The notes under the pieces are model-generated. The model saw only the letters and a program-made list of their open reading frames with translations, did no database searches and was not told the DNA's origin. A DNA stretch of 35,252 bases from NCBI GenBank assembly GCA_024637305.1, contig JAGXFI010000050.1:1-35252 (forward strand), written 5' to 3'. Source of the stretch: Sulfitobacter sp. GTDB lineage: Bacteria > Pseudomonadota > Alphaproteobacteria > Rhodobacterales > Rhodobacteraceae. Positions 17,336-26,690 of this stretch are shown here, in pieces. Position 1 is the stretch's first letter. Every line of letters starts with the position of its first letter. The position numbers and the translations under genes were made by a program.

Positions 17336-18850
17336 ATGGCGAAACGGGTGGCACTGGCTGGATTCCTTCATGAAACGAACACGTTTGCACCCAGCAAGGC
17401 GCAGATGGCGGATTTCGTTCAGGGCGGAGGATACATGCCGATGACGCGCGGCGTGGCAATGCTCACGCAATGTTCGGGCATCAACCTCGGGATAAGCGGC
17501 GCGGTCGATTTTGGCGAATCAGCGGGATGGGACATGGTGCCGATCCTCTGGGCCGGGGCTATTCCGTCTGCACATGTTACGCGCGATGCCTACGAAAGCA
17601 TCACAAGCGACATTATCGAAGGCATCGCACAGACCGGAACGCTCGACGGGATATTTCTGGACCTGCATGGTGCGATGGTGGCCGAGCATCTGGATGACGG
17701 CGAAGGTCACCTGCTGAAGCAATTGCGCGCGGTCGTCGGGCCTGATGTTCCCATCGCGGCGGCGTTGGATCTGCACGGCAATATCACGCAGGACATGGTG
17801 GATGCGGCGGATGTACTGGTCGGGTTTCGCACCTATCCGCATGTGGACATGGCACAGACAGGCGCACGCGCGGCGGCGCAGCTTGACGCGCTGATGGCGC
17901 GTGGCGTGCCTTTTGCAAAAGCCTTCCGGCGGTTGCCGTTTCTGGTGCCGATCGCGTGGCAAAGCACGCGGGCGCAGCCGGGTCAGGGGATCTATGATCT
18001 GGTAGACCGGCTGGAGCCGGGAAAAGTGACAGCCACGTCTTTCTTCTTTGGTTTTCCGGCAGCGGATTTTCCGGGCTGCGGCCCGACGGTGGTTTGTTAC
18101 GGCGAAAGTCAGCCCGATGCCGACGACGCTGCGGACAGGATCGAGCGCGCGGTGCTGGATGCCGAACCTGCCCTGGCAGGCCGGACATACGACCCGGACG
18201 CAGGTGTCATCGAGGCGATGCGGATCGCCGAAACCGCGAGCCGTCCCGTGGTGATCGCCGACACGCAGGACAATCCCGGCGCGGGAGGCGACTCCAACAC
18301 AACGGGCATGCTGCGCGCTCTGGTGCGACAGGGGGCAAGCCGTTCGGCATTGGGGAATATGGTGGACCCGGCAGCCGCCGCCCGGGCGCATGAAGCCGGC
18401 GTGGGCGCACAAATCGATATCGCATTGGGTGGCTATTCAAACATTGAGGGCGATGCGCCCTTCGAGGCGCGTTTTGTCGTCGAGGCGCTGTCTGACGGCA
18501 AGCTGGTCGCGAACGGTCCGTTTTATGGCGGTGCCCCGCTGGATCTGGGGCCGTCCGCCTGCCTGAGGATTGACGACGTGCGTGTAGTCGTCACCAGCCG
18601 CAAGGCGCAGATGGCGGACCGTGAGATGTACCGGTTCGTCGGGATCGAGCCCGAGGAACAGGCGATCCTTGTCAACAAAAGTTCCGTGCATTTCCGCGCT
18701 GATTTCGATCCCATCGCCGAGACGATCCTGACCTGCACAGCCCCCGGTCCGATGCCGGTGAGCCCCGCCAGTCTGCCGTTCAGAAGGCTCGCCCCCGGTA
18801 TGCGGCTGGAGCCGCTGGGGGCCGTCTTCAATCCGCCGGATGCCGCATGA
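17336..18850 (+). CDS. M81-family metallopeptidase (MlrC-like)
   Basis: The ATG at 17336 follows GAGGGGCGG and gives 504 residues, the family size; an upstream frame extension (17246) runs through the promoter and is rejected. It opens MAKRVALAGFLHETNTFAPS, the M81 start with metal-ligand His/Glu. FLDLHGAMV and AALDLHGNI are further family motifs, and DNPGAGGDSNTT begins the C-terminal MlrC half. MlrC finishes microcystin breakdown by cutting a small linear peptide. In most bacteria the family sits with peptide ABC transporters, as here, and its substrate is unknown. First gene of a plus-strand operon under the IclR-linked promoter. Confidence 0.92.
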   Translation: MAKRVALAGFLHETNTFAPSKAQMADFVQGGGYMPMTRGVAMLTQCSGINLGISGAVDFGESAGWDMVPILWAGAIPSAHVTRDAYESITSDIIEGIAQTGTLDGIFLDLHGAMVAEHLDDGEGHLLKQLRAVVGPDVPIAAALDLHGNITQDMVDAADVLVGFRTYPHVDMAQTGARAAAQLDALMARGVPFAKAFRRLPFLVPIAWQSTRAQPGQGIYDLVDRLEPGKVTATSFFFGFPAADFPGCGPTVVCYGESQPDADDAADRIERAVLDAEPALAGRTYDPDAGVIEAMRIAETASRPVVIADTQDNPGAGGDSNTTGMLRALVRQGASRSALGNMVDPAAAARAHEAGVGAQIDIALGGYSNIEGDAPFEARFVVEALSDGKLVANGPFYGGAPLDLGPSACLRIDDVRVVVTSRKAQMADREMYRFVGIEPEEQAILVNKSSVHFRADFDPIAETILTCTAPGPMPVSPASLPFRRLAPGMRLEPLGAVFNPPDAA

Positions 18851-18927
18851 TGTCCAACGAACCACCCCCGCGCCACAAAAGGGCAACTTGAGCCCGGCGC
18901 ACCTTCATCAACCAACGGGAGTAAAAG

Positions 18928-20538
18928 ATGAAAAATTCTATCCATGCCAAACCAATGCCCAGGGGCCTGCGCGGCGCGCTGTTCAGCGCCACGCTGGCCG
19001 GTTTCGCCCTGCTGTCGGGAGCCGTGGACGCGCAGACGCTGCGCGCGGTCAAGCATTCCGATCTGCGGGTGCTCGACCCGATCCTGACCACCGCCTACAT
19101 GAGCCGCAACCACGGCTACATGATCTTTGACACCCTCTATGCTCTGGACGAGAACCTGGTGCCACAACCACAGATGGTCGACAGCCACGAGGTGTCCGAC
19201 GACCAACTGACGTATACATTCACCCTCCGTGACGGGCTGAAGTTTCACGACGGCGCGGATGTGACCGGCGAGGACGTCGCAGCATCCATCAAGCGCTGGG
19301 GCGAGCGTGACGGCATGGGACAGGTGCTGATGTCCTTTGTGGAGAGCATGAGCCAGGGCGAGAACCCCAACCAGTTCGTAATTACCCTCAAGGAACCTTA
19401 CGGCCTTGTGATCGACAGTCTTGCCAAACCGTCGTCAAACGTGCCGTTTATCATGCCCAAGCGTCTGGCCGAGACACCTTCGACCGAACCGATCCCTGAA
19501 CAGATCGGATCCGGGCCCTTCAAATGGGTGGCGGAAGAATTCCAGCCCGGCGTCATGGCCGTCTATGCCAAGAACGAGGACTATGTGCCGCGCGATGAGC
19601 CGCCGAGTTCCGTTGCCGGGGGCAAGGTCGTGAATGTCGACCGGGTCGAATGGGTCGTGATGGCCGATGACCAAACCGCCTTGAATGCCATTCAAGCCGG
19701 CGAGATCGATTATTGGGAACAGCCACCGGCTGACCTGCTGCCGATCCTCGATGCCAATCCGGACGTCACGGTCAAAAACCTGAACGGCCTGGGATTCCAG
19801 ACGATCATGCGGCCCAATACGCTGAACGCACCGATGGACGACCCGCGCATTCGCAAAGCGGCAATCGCGTCAGTAAATCAGAAGGACGTGCTGGACGCGC
19901 TGGTGGGAACACCCGATCTCTACAACATCTGTGGTGCCATGTTCGTGTGCGATACCCCGCTTGCATCCGATGTCGGGTCCGAGACGCTTACCCAGGGCAA
20001 CGGTATGGAAACGGCCAAGGCGTTGCTCGAAGAGGCTGGATATGATGGCACGCCGATCGTGATCATGCACCCGACCGACGTGGCATCATTGCGGTCCCAG
20101 CCTGTAGTTGTGGCGCAAGCGATGCGCGATGCGGGCTTTGTCGTGGATCTGCAAGCGATGGATTGGCAGACGCTGGTCGGACGCCGCGCGAGCCAGGCAC
20201 CCGTAGATGATGGCGGCTGGCACATGTTCATGACCAACTGGGTCGGTGCTGACGTGTTCAACCCGCTGGTCAACAACATGGTCAATGGCAAAGGCAAGGA
20301 TGGCGGCTGGTTTGGCTGGCCCGACGTGCCAAAGCTGGAAGAGCTGCGCACGGCCTATGCCACGTCCCAGTCACTGGAAGAGCAGCAAAAGCTGGCCGAA
20401 GAAATCCAGAAGATCGCCTATGAGGAAGGTGTCTATGCGCCCATCGGTCAGTACTTCGTGCCGACAGCATGGTCCAACAACCTCGAAGGGGTTCTGGATG
20501 CACCTGCCCCCCTGTTCTGGAACATCACCAAGAACTGA
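18928..20538 (+). CDS. Peptide/opine ABC transporter substrate-binding protein (family 5)
   Basis: 536 residues. A signal peptide runs to about AVDAQ (residue 36), followed by TLRAVKHSDLRVLDPILTTA, the usual start of family 5 (DppA/OppA) proteins. YTFTLRDGLKFHDGADVTGEDV is the family signature region and IRKAAIASVNQKDVLDALVG is the conserved later block. It captures peptides or peptide-like ligands in the periplasm for the permeases encoded next. A GGGAG ribosome site precedes the ATG. It follows the M81 gene by 77 bases. Confidence 0.94.
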   Translation: MKNSIHAKPMPRGLRGALFSATLAGFALLSGAVDAQTLRAVKHSDLRVLDPILTTAYMSRNHGYMIFDTLYALDENLVPQPQMVDSHEVSDDQLTYTFTLRDGLKFHDGADVTGEDVAASIKRWGERDGMGQVLMSFVESMSQGENPNQFVITLKEPYGLVIDSLAKPSSNVPFIMPKRLAETPSTEPIPEQIGSGPFKWVAEEFQPGVMAVYAKNEDYVPRDEPPSSVAGGKVVNVDRVEWVVMADDQTALNAIQAGEIDYWEQPPADLLPILDANPDVTVKNLNGLGFQTIMRPNTLNAPMDDPRIRKAAIASVNQKDVLDALVGTPDLYNICGAMFVCDTPLASDVGSETLTQGNGMETAKALLEEAGYDGTPIVIMHPTDVASLRSQPVVVAQAMRDAGFVVDLQAMDWQTLVGRRASQAPVDDGGWHMFMTNWVGADVFNPLVNNMVNGKGKDGGWFGWPDVPKLEELRTAYATSQSLEEQQKLAEEIQKIAYEEGVYAPIGQYFVPTAWSNNLEGVLDAPAPLFWNITKN

Positions 20539-20549
20539 TTTGGCCCCCC

Positions 20550-20579
20550 ATGGTCCCGCGTTTCAAAGCGCGGGGCCAT
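20550..20579 (+). promoter_or_regulatory. Intercistronic hairpin after binding-protein gene
   Basis: ATGGTCCCGCG (20550-20560) pairs with CGCGGGGCCAT (20569-20579): an 11-bp stem with one G-U pair and an 8-base loop. It starts 12 bases after the binding-protein stop and ends 34 bases before the permease start. There is no T-run, so partial attenuation or 3'-end protection of the binding-protein mRNA is more likely than full termination. Confidence 0.7.
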
Positions 20580-20613
20580 ACCCCTGAATTTTCACCCCCG
20601 AGAGGTCTGGCCG

Positions 20614-21558
20614 ATGGTCGTCTATATCGTACAACGCATCCTGGCGGCGATCCCGGTGATGGGGTTTGTCGCGCTTTTCGTTTTCTTGCTGCTGCGCCTG
20701 ACCCCCGGCGATCCGGCGGCGATCATCGCGGGCGATACCGCAACGCCGGAGCAGCTTGACGCGATCCGCGAGTCTCTGGGGTTGAACGACCCTCTGTTCG
20801 TTCAGTTCTTCAGCTGGATCGGGCAGTTGCTGCAGGGCGATTTCGGCACCTCGATCCTGTCGGGAAAACCGGTGATCGAATTGATCGCGGACCGCATGGA
20901 GCCGACGATCAGCCTGGCACTGACCACGATCATCCTGTCGGTCATCATCGCCGTGCCGCTGGGCGTCATCGCGGCCTGGAAACAGGGCACGCTGATTGAT
21001 CGTTTCGTGATGCTGCTGTCCGTGCTGGGTTTTTCAATTCCGGTGTTCGTGATCGGCTACTTGATGATTTCGCTTTTCTCAATGCAACTGGGCTGGTTTC
21101 CGGTGCAGGGATTCAAGCCTATCGGCGACGGCGTGGGGGTGTTCTTTCACCGGATAGCGTTGCCTACATTCACGCTGACGCTTTTATACATCGCCCTGAT
21201 CGCACGAATTACACGGACCTCGATGCTCGAGATTCTGGGCGACGATTACGTCCGTACAGCGCGCGCGAAGGGCTTGCCCGAAAGCCGCGTTCTGATGCGC
21301 CACGCGCTGCGCAACTGTTCCGTTCCGATCATCACAGTGATCGGCATCGGCTTTGCGCTCATCATCTCCGGCGTGGTGGTCACGGAAAGCGTGTTCAACC
21401 TGCCGGGTCTGGGGCGGCTCACGGTGGACGCTGTGCTGAGCCGGGATTATCCGGTCATTCAGGCCGTGATCCTGCTAGCCTCGCTGATCTACGTCTTGAT
21501 CAACCTAATGATCGACATCGCCTATGTCTTGCTTGACCCGAGGATCCGCTACGCATGA
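20614..21558 (+). CDS. Peptide ABC transporter permease (DppB type)
   Basis: 314 residues with six expected membrane helices. It begins MVVYIVQRILAAIPVMGFVA and has the family block LTPGDPAAIIAGDTATPEQL just after the first helix. The EAA loop appears as DDYVRTARAKGLPESRVLMR. It ends with a membrane segment and DPRIRYA, the standard DppB terminus. Overlaps the next permease gene as ATGA, so the two are co-translated. Confidence 0.95.
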   Translation: MVVYIVQRILAAIPVMGFVALFVFLLLRLTPGDPAAIIAGDTATPEQLDAIRESLGLNDPLFVQFFSWIGQLLQGDFGTSILSGKPVIELIADRMEPTISLALTTIILSVIIAVPLGVIAAWKQGTLIDRFVMLLSVLGFSIPVFVIGYLMISLFSMQLGWFPVQGFKPIGDGVGVFFHRIALPTFTLTLLYIALIARITRTSMLEILGDDYVRTARAKGLPESRVLMRHALRNCSVPIITVIGIGFALIISGVVVTESVFNLPGLGRLTVDAVLSRDYPVIQAVILLASLIYVLINLMIDIAYVLLDPRIRYA

Positions 21559-22445
21559 CCGACCAGTCCGCTTCCGCCCTTGTTCCGGTTCGCGTGTCGC
21601 CCTTGGGCCGCGCGCGGGAAATCGTGTTCTCCAGCCCGATCGTGATGATCGCGACAGCGGTCATTGTGATCGTTGTGCTGTCCGCACTCTTCGCGCCATG
21701 GGTCGTGCCGCATGATCCCGTGCGTCTGACGCCCTCGGTGCGTTTGAAACCGCCGAGCGACGAGTTCTGGCTCGGGACCGATGCCTACGGGCGCGATCTG
21801 TTCTCCCGCATCATCTACGGCGGTCGGATATCGTTGGTCGTCGGGGTGGCCGCCGCGATTGCTGCTGTGGTATTCGGCCTGCTGCTCGGCCTTCTGGCGG
21901 GATATATCCGCTGGGTCGATGCGGTGCTGATGCGGATGGTCGACGGGCTGATGGCAATACCGAGCATCCTTCTCGCCATCGCGATCGTATCGCTTTGGGG
22001 TGCCAGCCTGTGGACCGTGCTGGTGGCGATCACCATCCCCGAAGTGCCGCGCGTCGTGCGCCTTGTGCGCTCGATAGTGCTGTCGGCGCGCGAAGAGCCT
22101 TATGTCGAGGCCGCCATCGCAGCGGGTTCCCCCACATGGCTGATCATGCGCCGGCATCTGGTTCCCAACACCATTGCGCCGCTCATCATACAGGGCACCT
22201 ATATCTGCGCCAGCGCCATCCTGACGGAGGCGATCCTGTCCTTCCTCGGTGCGGGCATCAACCCCGAGACGCCGAGTTGGGGCAATATCATGGCCGAGGG
22301 GCGCATCTATTTCCAGATCAACCCAGGCATCGTGCTTTGGCCCGGTCTGGTCGTTTCGGTCGTAATCCTGTCGATCAATCTGTTGGGGGACGCGGTGCGC
22401 GACGCACTGGATCCGCGCATGGCAAAACGGGGGATCGACCGATGA
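21555..22445 (+). CDS. Peptide ABC transporter permease (DppC type)
   Basis: 296 residues. The N-terminal cytosolic tail and first helix are followed by WLGTDAYGRDLFSRIIYGGR, a strong DppC marker. The EAA loop is EEPYVEAAIAAGSPTWLIMR, and the protein ends [14 protein letters not shown]. Overlaps its neighbours on both sides by ATGA (21555-21558 and 22442-22445), showing a tightly coupled transporter operon. Confidence 0.95.
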   Translation: MTDQSASALVPVRVSPLGRAREIVFSSPIVMIATAVIVIVVLSALFAPWVVPHDPVRLTPSVRLKPPSDEFWLGTDAYGRDLFSRIIYGGRISLVVGVAAAIAAVVFGLLLGLLAGYIRWVDAVLMRMVDGLMAIPSILLAIAIVSLWGASLWTVLVAITIPEVPRVVRLVRSIVLSAREEPYVEAAIAAGSPTWLIMRRHLVPNTIAPLIIQGTYICASAILTEAILSFLGAGINPETPSWGNIMAEGRIYFQINPGIVLWPGLVVSVVILSINLLGDAVRDALDPRMAKRGIDR

Positions 22446-24070
22446 GCCTTCTGGAAATATCAAACCTGCGGATCGCGTTGAACGGCGACGAAAACGCGCA
22501 GGTGGTCAAGGGTCTGGACCTGAAGATCGAACCGGGGCAGACGATGTGCCTTGTGGGCGAAAGCGGCTCCGGCAAGTCGCTGACGGCGCTGGCGACGATG
22601 GGGCTGTTGCCGCCGGTGCTGAAACCCATCGCGGGGTCAATCACCCTTAAGGGAGAGGAGCTGCTGACGGCAAGCCGCAATCGCCTGCGCAGTCTGCGAG
22701 CCACGTCCATGTCGATGATTTTCCAGGAGCCGATGACAGCGTTGAACCCTGTGGCACGTGTCGGGCAGCAGATCGAAGAAGTGCTGGAGTTCCATTCCGA
22801 CCTGTCGCCTTCGGCCCGTCGCAGCCGCGTCAAAGAGATGATGGAGCAGGTGCATCTGCCCGACGTGGACAAGATGTACCGCAGTTTTCCGCATCAACTG
22901 TCGGGCGGGCAACGGCAGCGCATCATGATCGCGATGGCCCTGGTCATGCGTCCGCAGTTGCTGATCGCGGACGAGCCGACGACCGCGCTCGACGTGACGA
23001 CGCAGGCGCAAATTCTCAGCCTGATCCGCGAATTGCGCGAGCAGCAGGGGGCGGCGGTGTTGTTCATCACCCATGACATGGGTGTGGTATCCGAAATCGC
23101 GGATGACGTGACGGTGCTGAAGCTTGGCGAGGTGATGGAGACGCAGGGTGTCGACAAGCTGCTGCGCGACCCCCGCACGGAATATACCCGCGATCTGCTG
23201 CGGTCGGTGCCCAGTCAGGTGCCTCGCCTTGCGCGCGAGTCAAAGTCGGAGAATGTCGTTCTGGCAACGGACAATCTGTGCAAAACCTATGGCAGCGGCG
23301 GTTGGCTGACCAAATCGCGCGAAGTGAAGGCTGTGCAGGATGTCTCCATCAGCCTGACCAAAGGCCGCACGCTGGGCATTGTGGGCGAAAGCGGCTCGGG
23401 CAAGACGACCGTAGCACGTTGCATCATGCGACTGATCGATCCGACTTCCGGTGCGATCATGGTGGGGGGCAAGGACATCGCCACCTTGACGCAGAAAGAG
23501 CTGAAGCCGCAGCGCAAGAAAATCCAGATCGTGTTTCAGGATCCGATGCGATCGCTCAATCCGCGCATCGAGGTCGGGCAATCCATTATCGAAGGGCCGC
23601 TCAATTTCGGTGTTCCGCGTGCCAAGGCGATGGCGCGCGCGCGCGAGCTGCTGGAACTGGTCGGTCTGCCCGCCAGTGCGGTGGACCGGTTTCCACACCA
23701 GTTTTCAGGCGGCCAGCGCCAGCGGATCGCCATTGCGCGTGCGCTGGCGATGGACCCCGATGTGCTGGTCGCGGACGAGGCCGTGTCGGCGCTGGATGTG
23801 TCGGTTCAGGCGCAGGTGCTGGATCTGCTGGCCGAACTGCAGGAACGTCTGGGGTTGGGGATTCTGTTCATTACCCACGATCTCGGAGTTGCGGCGCAAA
23901 TTTGCGACGATGTGCTGGTGATGCAGTATGGCCGCGTGGTCGAATACGGACCGGCTGGACAGGTGCTGGGCGCACCGCAGCAGGATTACACCAAAGCGCT
24001 GATCAAGGCTGCACCCGGGCGCCACTGGGATTTTGCAAATTTCCGCCCCTTCGCGGAAGCGGCCGAATAA
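22442..24070 (+). CDS. Fused double peptide ABC ATPase (DppD-DppF type)
   Basis: 542 residues carrying two complete nucleotide-binding domains joined head to tail. Domain 1: Walker A GESGSGKS (39-46), LSGGQ (153-157), Walker B LLIADE (173-178). Domain 2 starts near residue 271: Walker A GESGSGKT (315-322), FSGGQ (421-425), Walker B VLVADE (441-446). Both keep the catalytic Glu and the H-loop in ITHD, so both sites look active. Each domain has the oligopeptide-type extension after the H-loop. The frame extends upstream to 21995, but the ATGA overlap with the DppC gene fixes the start at 22442. Confidence 0.94.
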   Translation: MSLLEISNLRIALNGDENAQVVKGLDLKIEPGQTMCLVGESGSGKSLTALATMGLLPPVLKPIAGSITLKGEELLTASRNRLRSLRATSMSMIFQEPMTALNPVARVGQQIEEVLEFHSDLSPSARRSRVKEMMEQVHLPDVDKMYRSFPHQLSGGQRQRIMIAMALVMRPQLLIADEPTTALDVTTQAQILSLIRELREQQGAAVLFITHDMGVVSEIADDVTVLKLGEVMETQGVDKLLRDPRTEYTRDLLRSVPSQVPRLARESKSENVVLATDNLCKTYGSGGWLTKSREVKAVQDVSISLTKGRTLGIVGESGSGKTTVARCIMRLIDPTSGAIMVGGKDIATLTQKELKPQRKKIQIVFQDPMRSLNPRIEVGQSIIEGPLNFGVPRAKAMARARELLELVGLPASAVDRFPHQFSGGQRQRIAIARALAMDPDVLVADEAVSALDVSVQAQVLDLLAELQERLGLGILFITHDLGVAAQICDDVLVMQYGRVVEYGPAGQVLGAPQQDYTKALIKAAPGRHWDFANFRPFAEAAE

Positions 24071-24087
24071 ATAAAGGAGACGACGAC

Positions 24088-25251
24088 ATGAACATCCTGC
24101 CCGTGATCGCGGACAGCACCGACGAGCTGACCGCCATTTTCAAGGACCTGCATGCGCATCCCGAGATCGGCTTTACCGAACACCGCACGTCGGGCGTTGT
24201 GGCCGACAAGCTCAGGAAATACGGCGTGGACGAGGTGCATACCGGCATCGCCGGCACCGGAGTCGTGGGGATCATCAAGGGCAACCGCGATGGTGCGCGT
24301 CGCATCGGGCTACGCGCGGACATGGACGCGCTCCCGATAACCGAGGCGACGAACCTTGCCTATGCATCGACGAACCCCGGCGTGATGCATGCTTGCGGGC
24401 ATGACGGTCACACCACGATGCTGCTGGGTGCAGCCAAGCATCTGGCCGGAACGCGGGATTTCGCCGGAACTGCCGTACTGATCTTTCAACCCGCTGAAGA
24501 AGGCCTTGGCGGTGCGCGCCGGATGCTGGCGGACGGCCTCTTCGACCGCTTTCCCTGCGACGAAGTCTACGGGATGCACAATGCGCCAAACGGCCAGCCC
24601 GGCACCGTGGGTATCTGCAAGGGGGCCGCGATGGCGGGGGCGTCGTTTTTTGACATCACCATTCAGGGCAAGGGCAGCCATGCCGCCATGCCACAGCAAT
24701 CGCGCGATCCGCTGGTGATCGCCAGCGCCCTTGTCGGCAGTTTGCAGACGATCCTGTCGCGCAATGTAGCACCGCTGGATACCTGCGTTCTGTCGGTTAC
24801 GCAGCTGCATTCGGGATCAGCCTACAACATCGTCCCCGACACCGCGACGCTGGCGGGGACGATCCGCTATTTCAAAGACGAAGTGTGCGAACTGGCCGAA
24901 ACGCGCATGCGCGAGCTTTGTGATGGGTTCGCCAAAGCCTATGGCGTCGAAATCCACATCGACCTGCGCAATATCTTTGACGTGCTGATGAACGACGCCG
25001 ACCTGTCGGATGCCTATCTGGAGGCCGCAGAGGATATCGTGGGGCGCGAGAACATCAGCGGGACGGACGAACCGGCCACCGGCTCCGAAGACTTTGCCGA
25101 CATGCTCAAGGTCATCCCCGGCGCCTATTGCCGGATCGGACATTCCGGCACGACGGGCCTGCACAACCCGAGCTTTTTCCTCGACCCCGAACTTCTGCCG
25201 GTCGGCGCGTCCGTCATGGCACGTATCGTTGAACGCCGTCTGGCAAACTGA
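24088..25251 (+). CDS. M20-family amidohydrolase (hippurate/IAA-amino acid hydrolase type)
   Basis: The ATG at 24088 follows AAAGGAG by 8 bases and gives 387 residues. Metal-binding motifs: HAHPEIGFTE near residue 22, GLRADMDALPI (74-84), HACGHDGHTTM (101-111, with Cys103 and His105), QPAEEG (134-139) and YGMHN with His164. GKGSHAAMPQQSRDPL is the dimerisation-domain motif of this subgroup. Relatives split N-acyl or N-aroyl amino acids such as hippurate or indoleacetyl conjugates. Placed after a peptide importer, it probably cleaves the imported conjugate. Specificity cannot be read from sequence. Confidence 0.93.
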   Translation: MNILPVIADSTDELTAIFKDLHAHPEIGFTEHRTSGVVADKLRKYGVDEVHTGIAGTGVVGIIKGNRDGARRIGLRADMDALPITEATNLAYASTNPGVMHACGHDGHTTMLLGAAKHLAGTRDFAGTAVLIFQPAEEGLGGARRMLADGLFDRFPCDEVYGMHNAPNGQPGTVGICKGAAMAGASFFDITIQGKGSHAAMPQQSRDPLVIASALVGSLQTILSRNVAPLDTCVLSVTQLHSGSAYNIVPDTATLAGTIRYFKDEVCELAETRMRELCDGFAKAYGVEIHIDLRNIFDVLMNDADLSDAYLEAAEDIVGRENISGTDEPATGSEDFADMLKVIPGAYCRIGHSGTTGLHNPSFFLDPELLPVGASVMARIVERRLAN

Positions 25252-25263
25252 AAAGGATATCTT

Positions 25264-26400
25264 ATGAACCCTCTCGAACTTCCCTTCGACGCCGACGAGA
25301 TGCTCAAGGGCCTGAAGCCCTGGATCGAATGCGAAAGCCCCACGTATGACGCGGATGCCGTCAACAGGATGATGGACATCGCGGCCTATGATATGGCGAC
25401 CCTTGGCGCGCAGGTGGAACGGATACCGGGCCGCATGGGCTTTGGCGGGTCGGTGCGCGCGCGGTTTCCGCACCCCGACAGGGGCCGCAAACCCGGCATC
25501 CTGATCGCGGGGCATATGGATACGGTGCACCCTATCGGAACACTGAAGGTACTGCCGTTCAAGCGTGACGGCGACATCTGCTATGGCCCCGGCCTGATGG
25601 ACATGAAAGGCGGCAACTACATCAGCCTCGAAGCGATCCGGCAGTTGATCCGCGCAGGGCTGCAGACGCCATTGCCGGTGACGGTGCTGTTCACGCCCGA
25701 CGAGGAAGTAGGCACCCCCAGCACACGCGATCTGATCGAGGCGGAGGCCGCGCGCAACGCTTATGTTCTGGTGCCGGAGCCCGGCCATGACGATGGTGGC
25801 GTGACCATCGGGCGATATGCCATCGCCCGTTTCGAGATGCGCACCGTGGGCCAACCAAGCCACGCAGGGGCACGGTTGTCAGACGGCAAGTCCGCCATCG
25901 CCGCCATGGCCCGCAAGATCGGCGAGATCGAGGATATGACCGGCCCTGACTGCACCTTCAGCGTCGGCGTGATCCACGCGGGACAGTGGGTGAATTGCGT
26001 GTCATCTTCATGTGATGCGCAAGCGCTCAGCATGGCAAAAAAGCAAGAAGATCTGGATGATGGCGTCAAGCGGATGCTGGCCCTTCAAGGCACGTCGAAC
26101 GGCGTCGAATTCCATGTCAAGCGCGGTGTCACACGCCCCGTATGGGAGCCCGACACGCCGGGAACGGCCAAGATCTTCGAGATCGCCAAAGACATCGCCA
26201 AGGAACTGGGTTTCGAGATGAAGGGCAGCAGCCAGGGCGGCGGATCGGACGGGAACTTTACCGGTGCCATGGGCATACCGACGCTCGATTCACTCGGGGT
26301 GCGGGGCGCAGGGCTGCATACGCTGAACGAGCATATCAAGGTCGACAGCCTGACGGAGCGCGCGCGCCTCATGGCCGGTTTGCTGATGCGATTGCAGTAG
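25264..26400 (+). CDS. M20-family metallohydrolase (glutamate carboxypeptidase/CPG2 type)
   Basis: 378 residues with the CPG2/ArgE-like ligand set: GHMDTVHP (83-90, His84), GPGLMDMKGG (108-117, Asp113), PDEEVG (145-150, the general-base Glu147 and Glu148) and PEPG (Glu172). The late metal His is in a segment near TLNEHIK. Enzymes of this type remove C-terminal Glu or deacylate amino acids. It differs clearly from the M20 enzyme encoded 12 bases upstream, so the operon supplies two distinct amide cutters. A stem-loop follows the stop. Confidence 0.92.
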   Translation: MNPLELPFDADEMLKGLKPWIECESPTYDADAVNRMMDIAAYDMATLGAQVERIPGRMGFGGSVRARFPHPDRGRKPGILIAGHMDTVHPIGTLKVLPFKRDGDICYGPGLMDMKGGNYISLEAIRQLIRAGLQTPLPVTVLFTPDEEVGTPSTRDLIEAEAARNAYVLVPEPGHDDGGVTIGRYAIARFEMRTVGQPSHAGARLSDGKSAIAAMARKIGEIEDMTGPDCTFSVGVIHAGQWVNCVSSSCDAQALSMAKKQEDLDDGVKRMLALQGTSNGVEFHVKRGVTRPVWEPDTPGTAKIFEIAKDIAKELGFEMKGSSQGGGSDGNFTGAMGIPTLDSLGVRGAGLHTLNEHIKVDSLTERARLMAGLLMRLQ

Positions 26401-26426
26401 CGGAAAGGACAGCTCGGTTGGAGGAG

Positions 26427-26474
26427 CGGAGGGGGCCATCCGGTTTTCCGGTGCGCCCCCTTCATCGTGGTTTT
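26427..26474 (+). terminator. Probable transcription terminator of the M81/ABC/M20 operon
   Basis: GGGGGC (26431-26436) pairs with GCCCCC (26455-26460), with an inner CCGG-TTTT-CCGG stem and a few unpaired bases. The T-content after it is modest (TTCATCGTGGTTTT), so termination may be imperfect. It stands 30 bases after the last M20 stop. Confidence 0.6.
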
Positions 26475-26585
26475 GGCGTTCGACGGCGGTATCGGTTCAG
26501 GCGACGGTCTGCGTGGACCTGCGCTGTCCGTCCATCGCTGGTGGAAGAGCACTGAAAGTCGCTGTGTCATTTTGCGCTCACGAAA

Positions 26586-26690
26586 CTAGGCGGCCGATGG
26601 CGTAAGGCCCAGCCTGTCAGCGGCATCGGCCAGATTGCCCAGTTCGACCACGCTCAAGAAGCAGCGCAGCATCTCGATCTTGATCGCCAT
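26586..26690 (-). pseudogene. LysR-family regulator remnant (N-terminal 34 codons)
   Basis: On the minus strand, ATG at 26690 opens a 34-codon frame ending in TAG at 26586. It reads MAIKIEMLRCFLSVVELGNL and goes on ADAADRLGLTPSAA, which is the start of a LysR helix-turn-helix, broken right where the recognition helix should begin. No continuation of the family is recognisable in the following 180 bases. It faces away from the M19 dipeptidase gene, as a local regulator would. I read this as the surviving stub of a deleted divergent regulator. Confidence 0.75.

Noticed and set aside
21995-22441. 149-codon upstream extension of the double ATPase frame
   Set aside because: It lies wholly inside the DppC gene in another frame; the ATGA overlap at 22442 and domain start fit the shorter protein.
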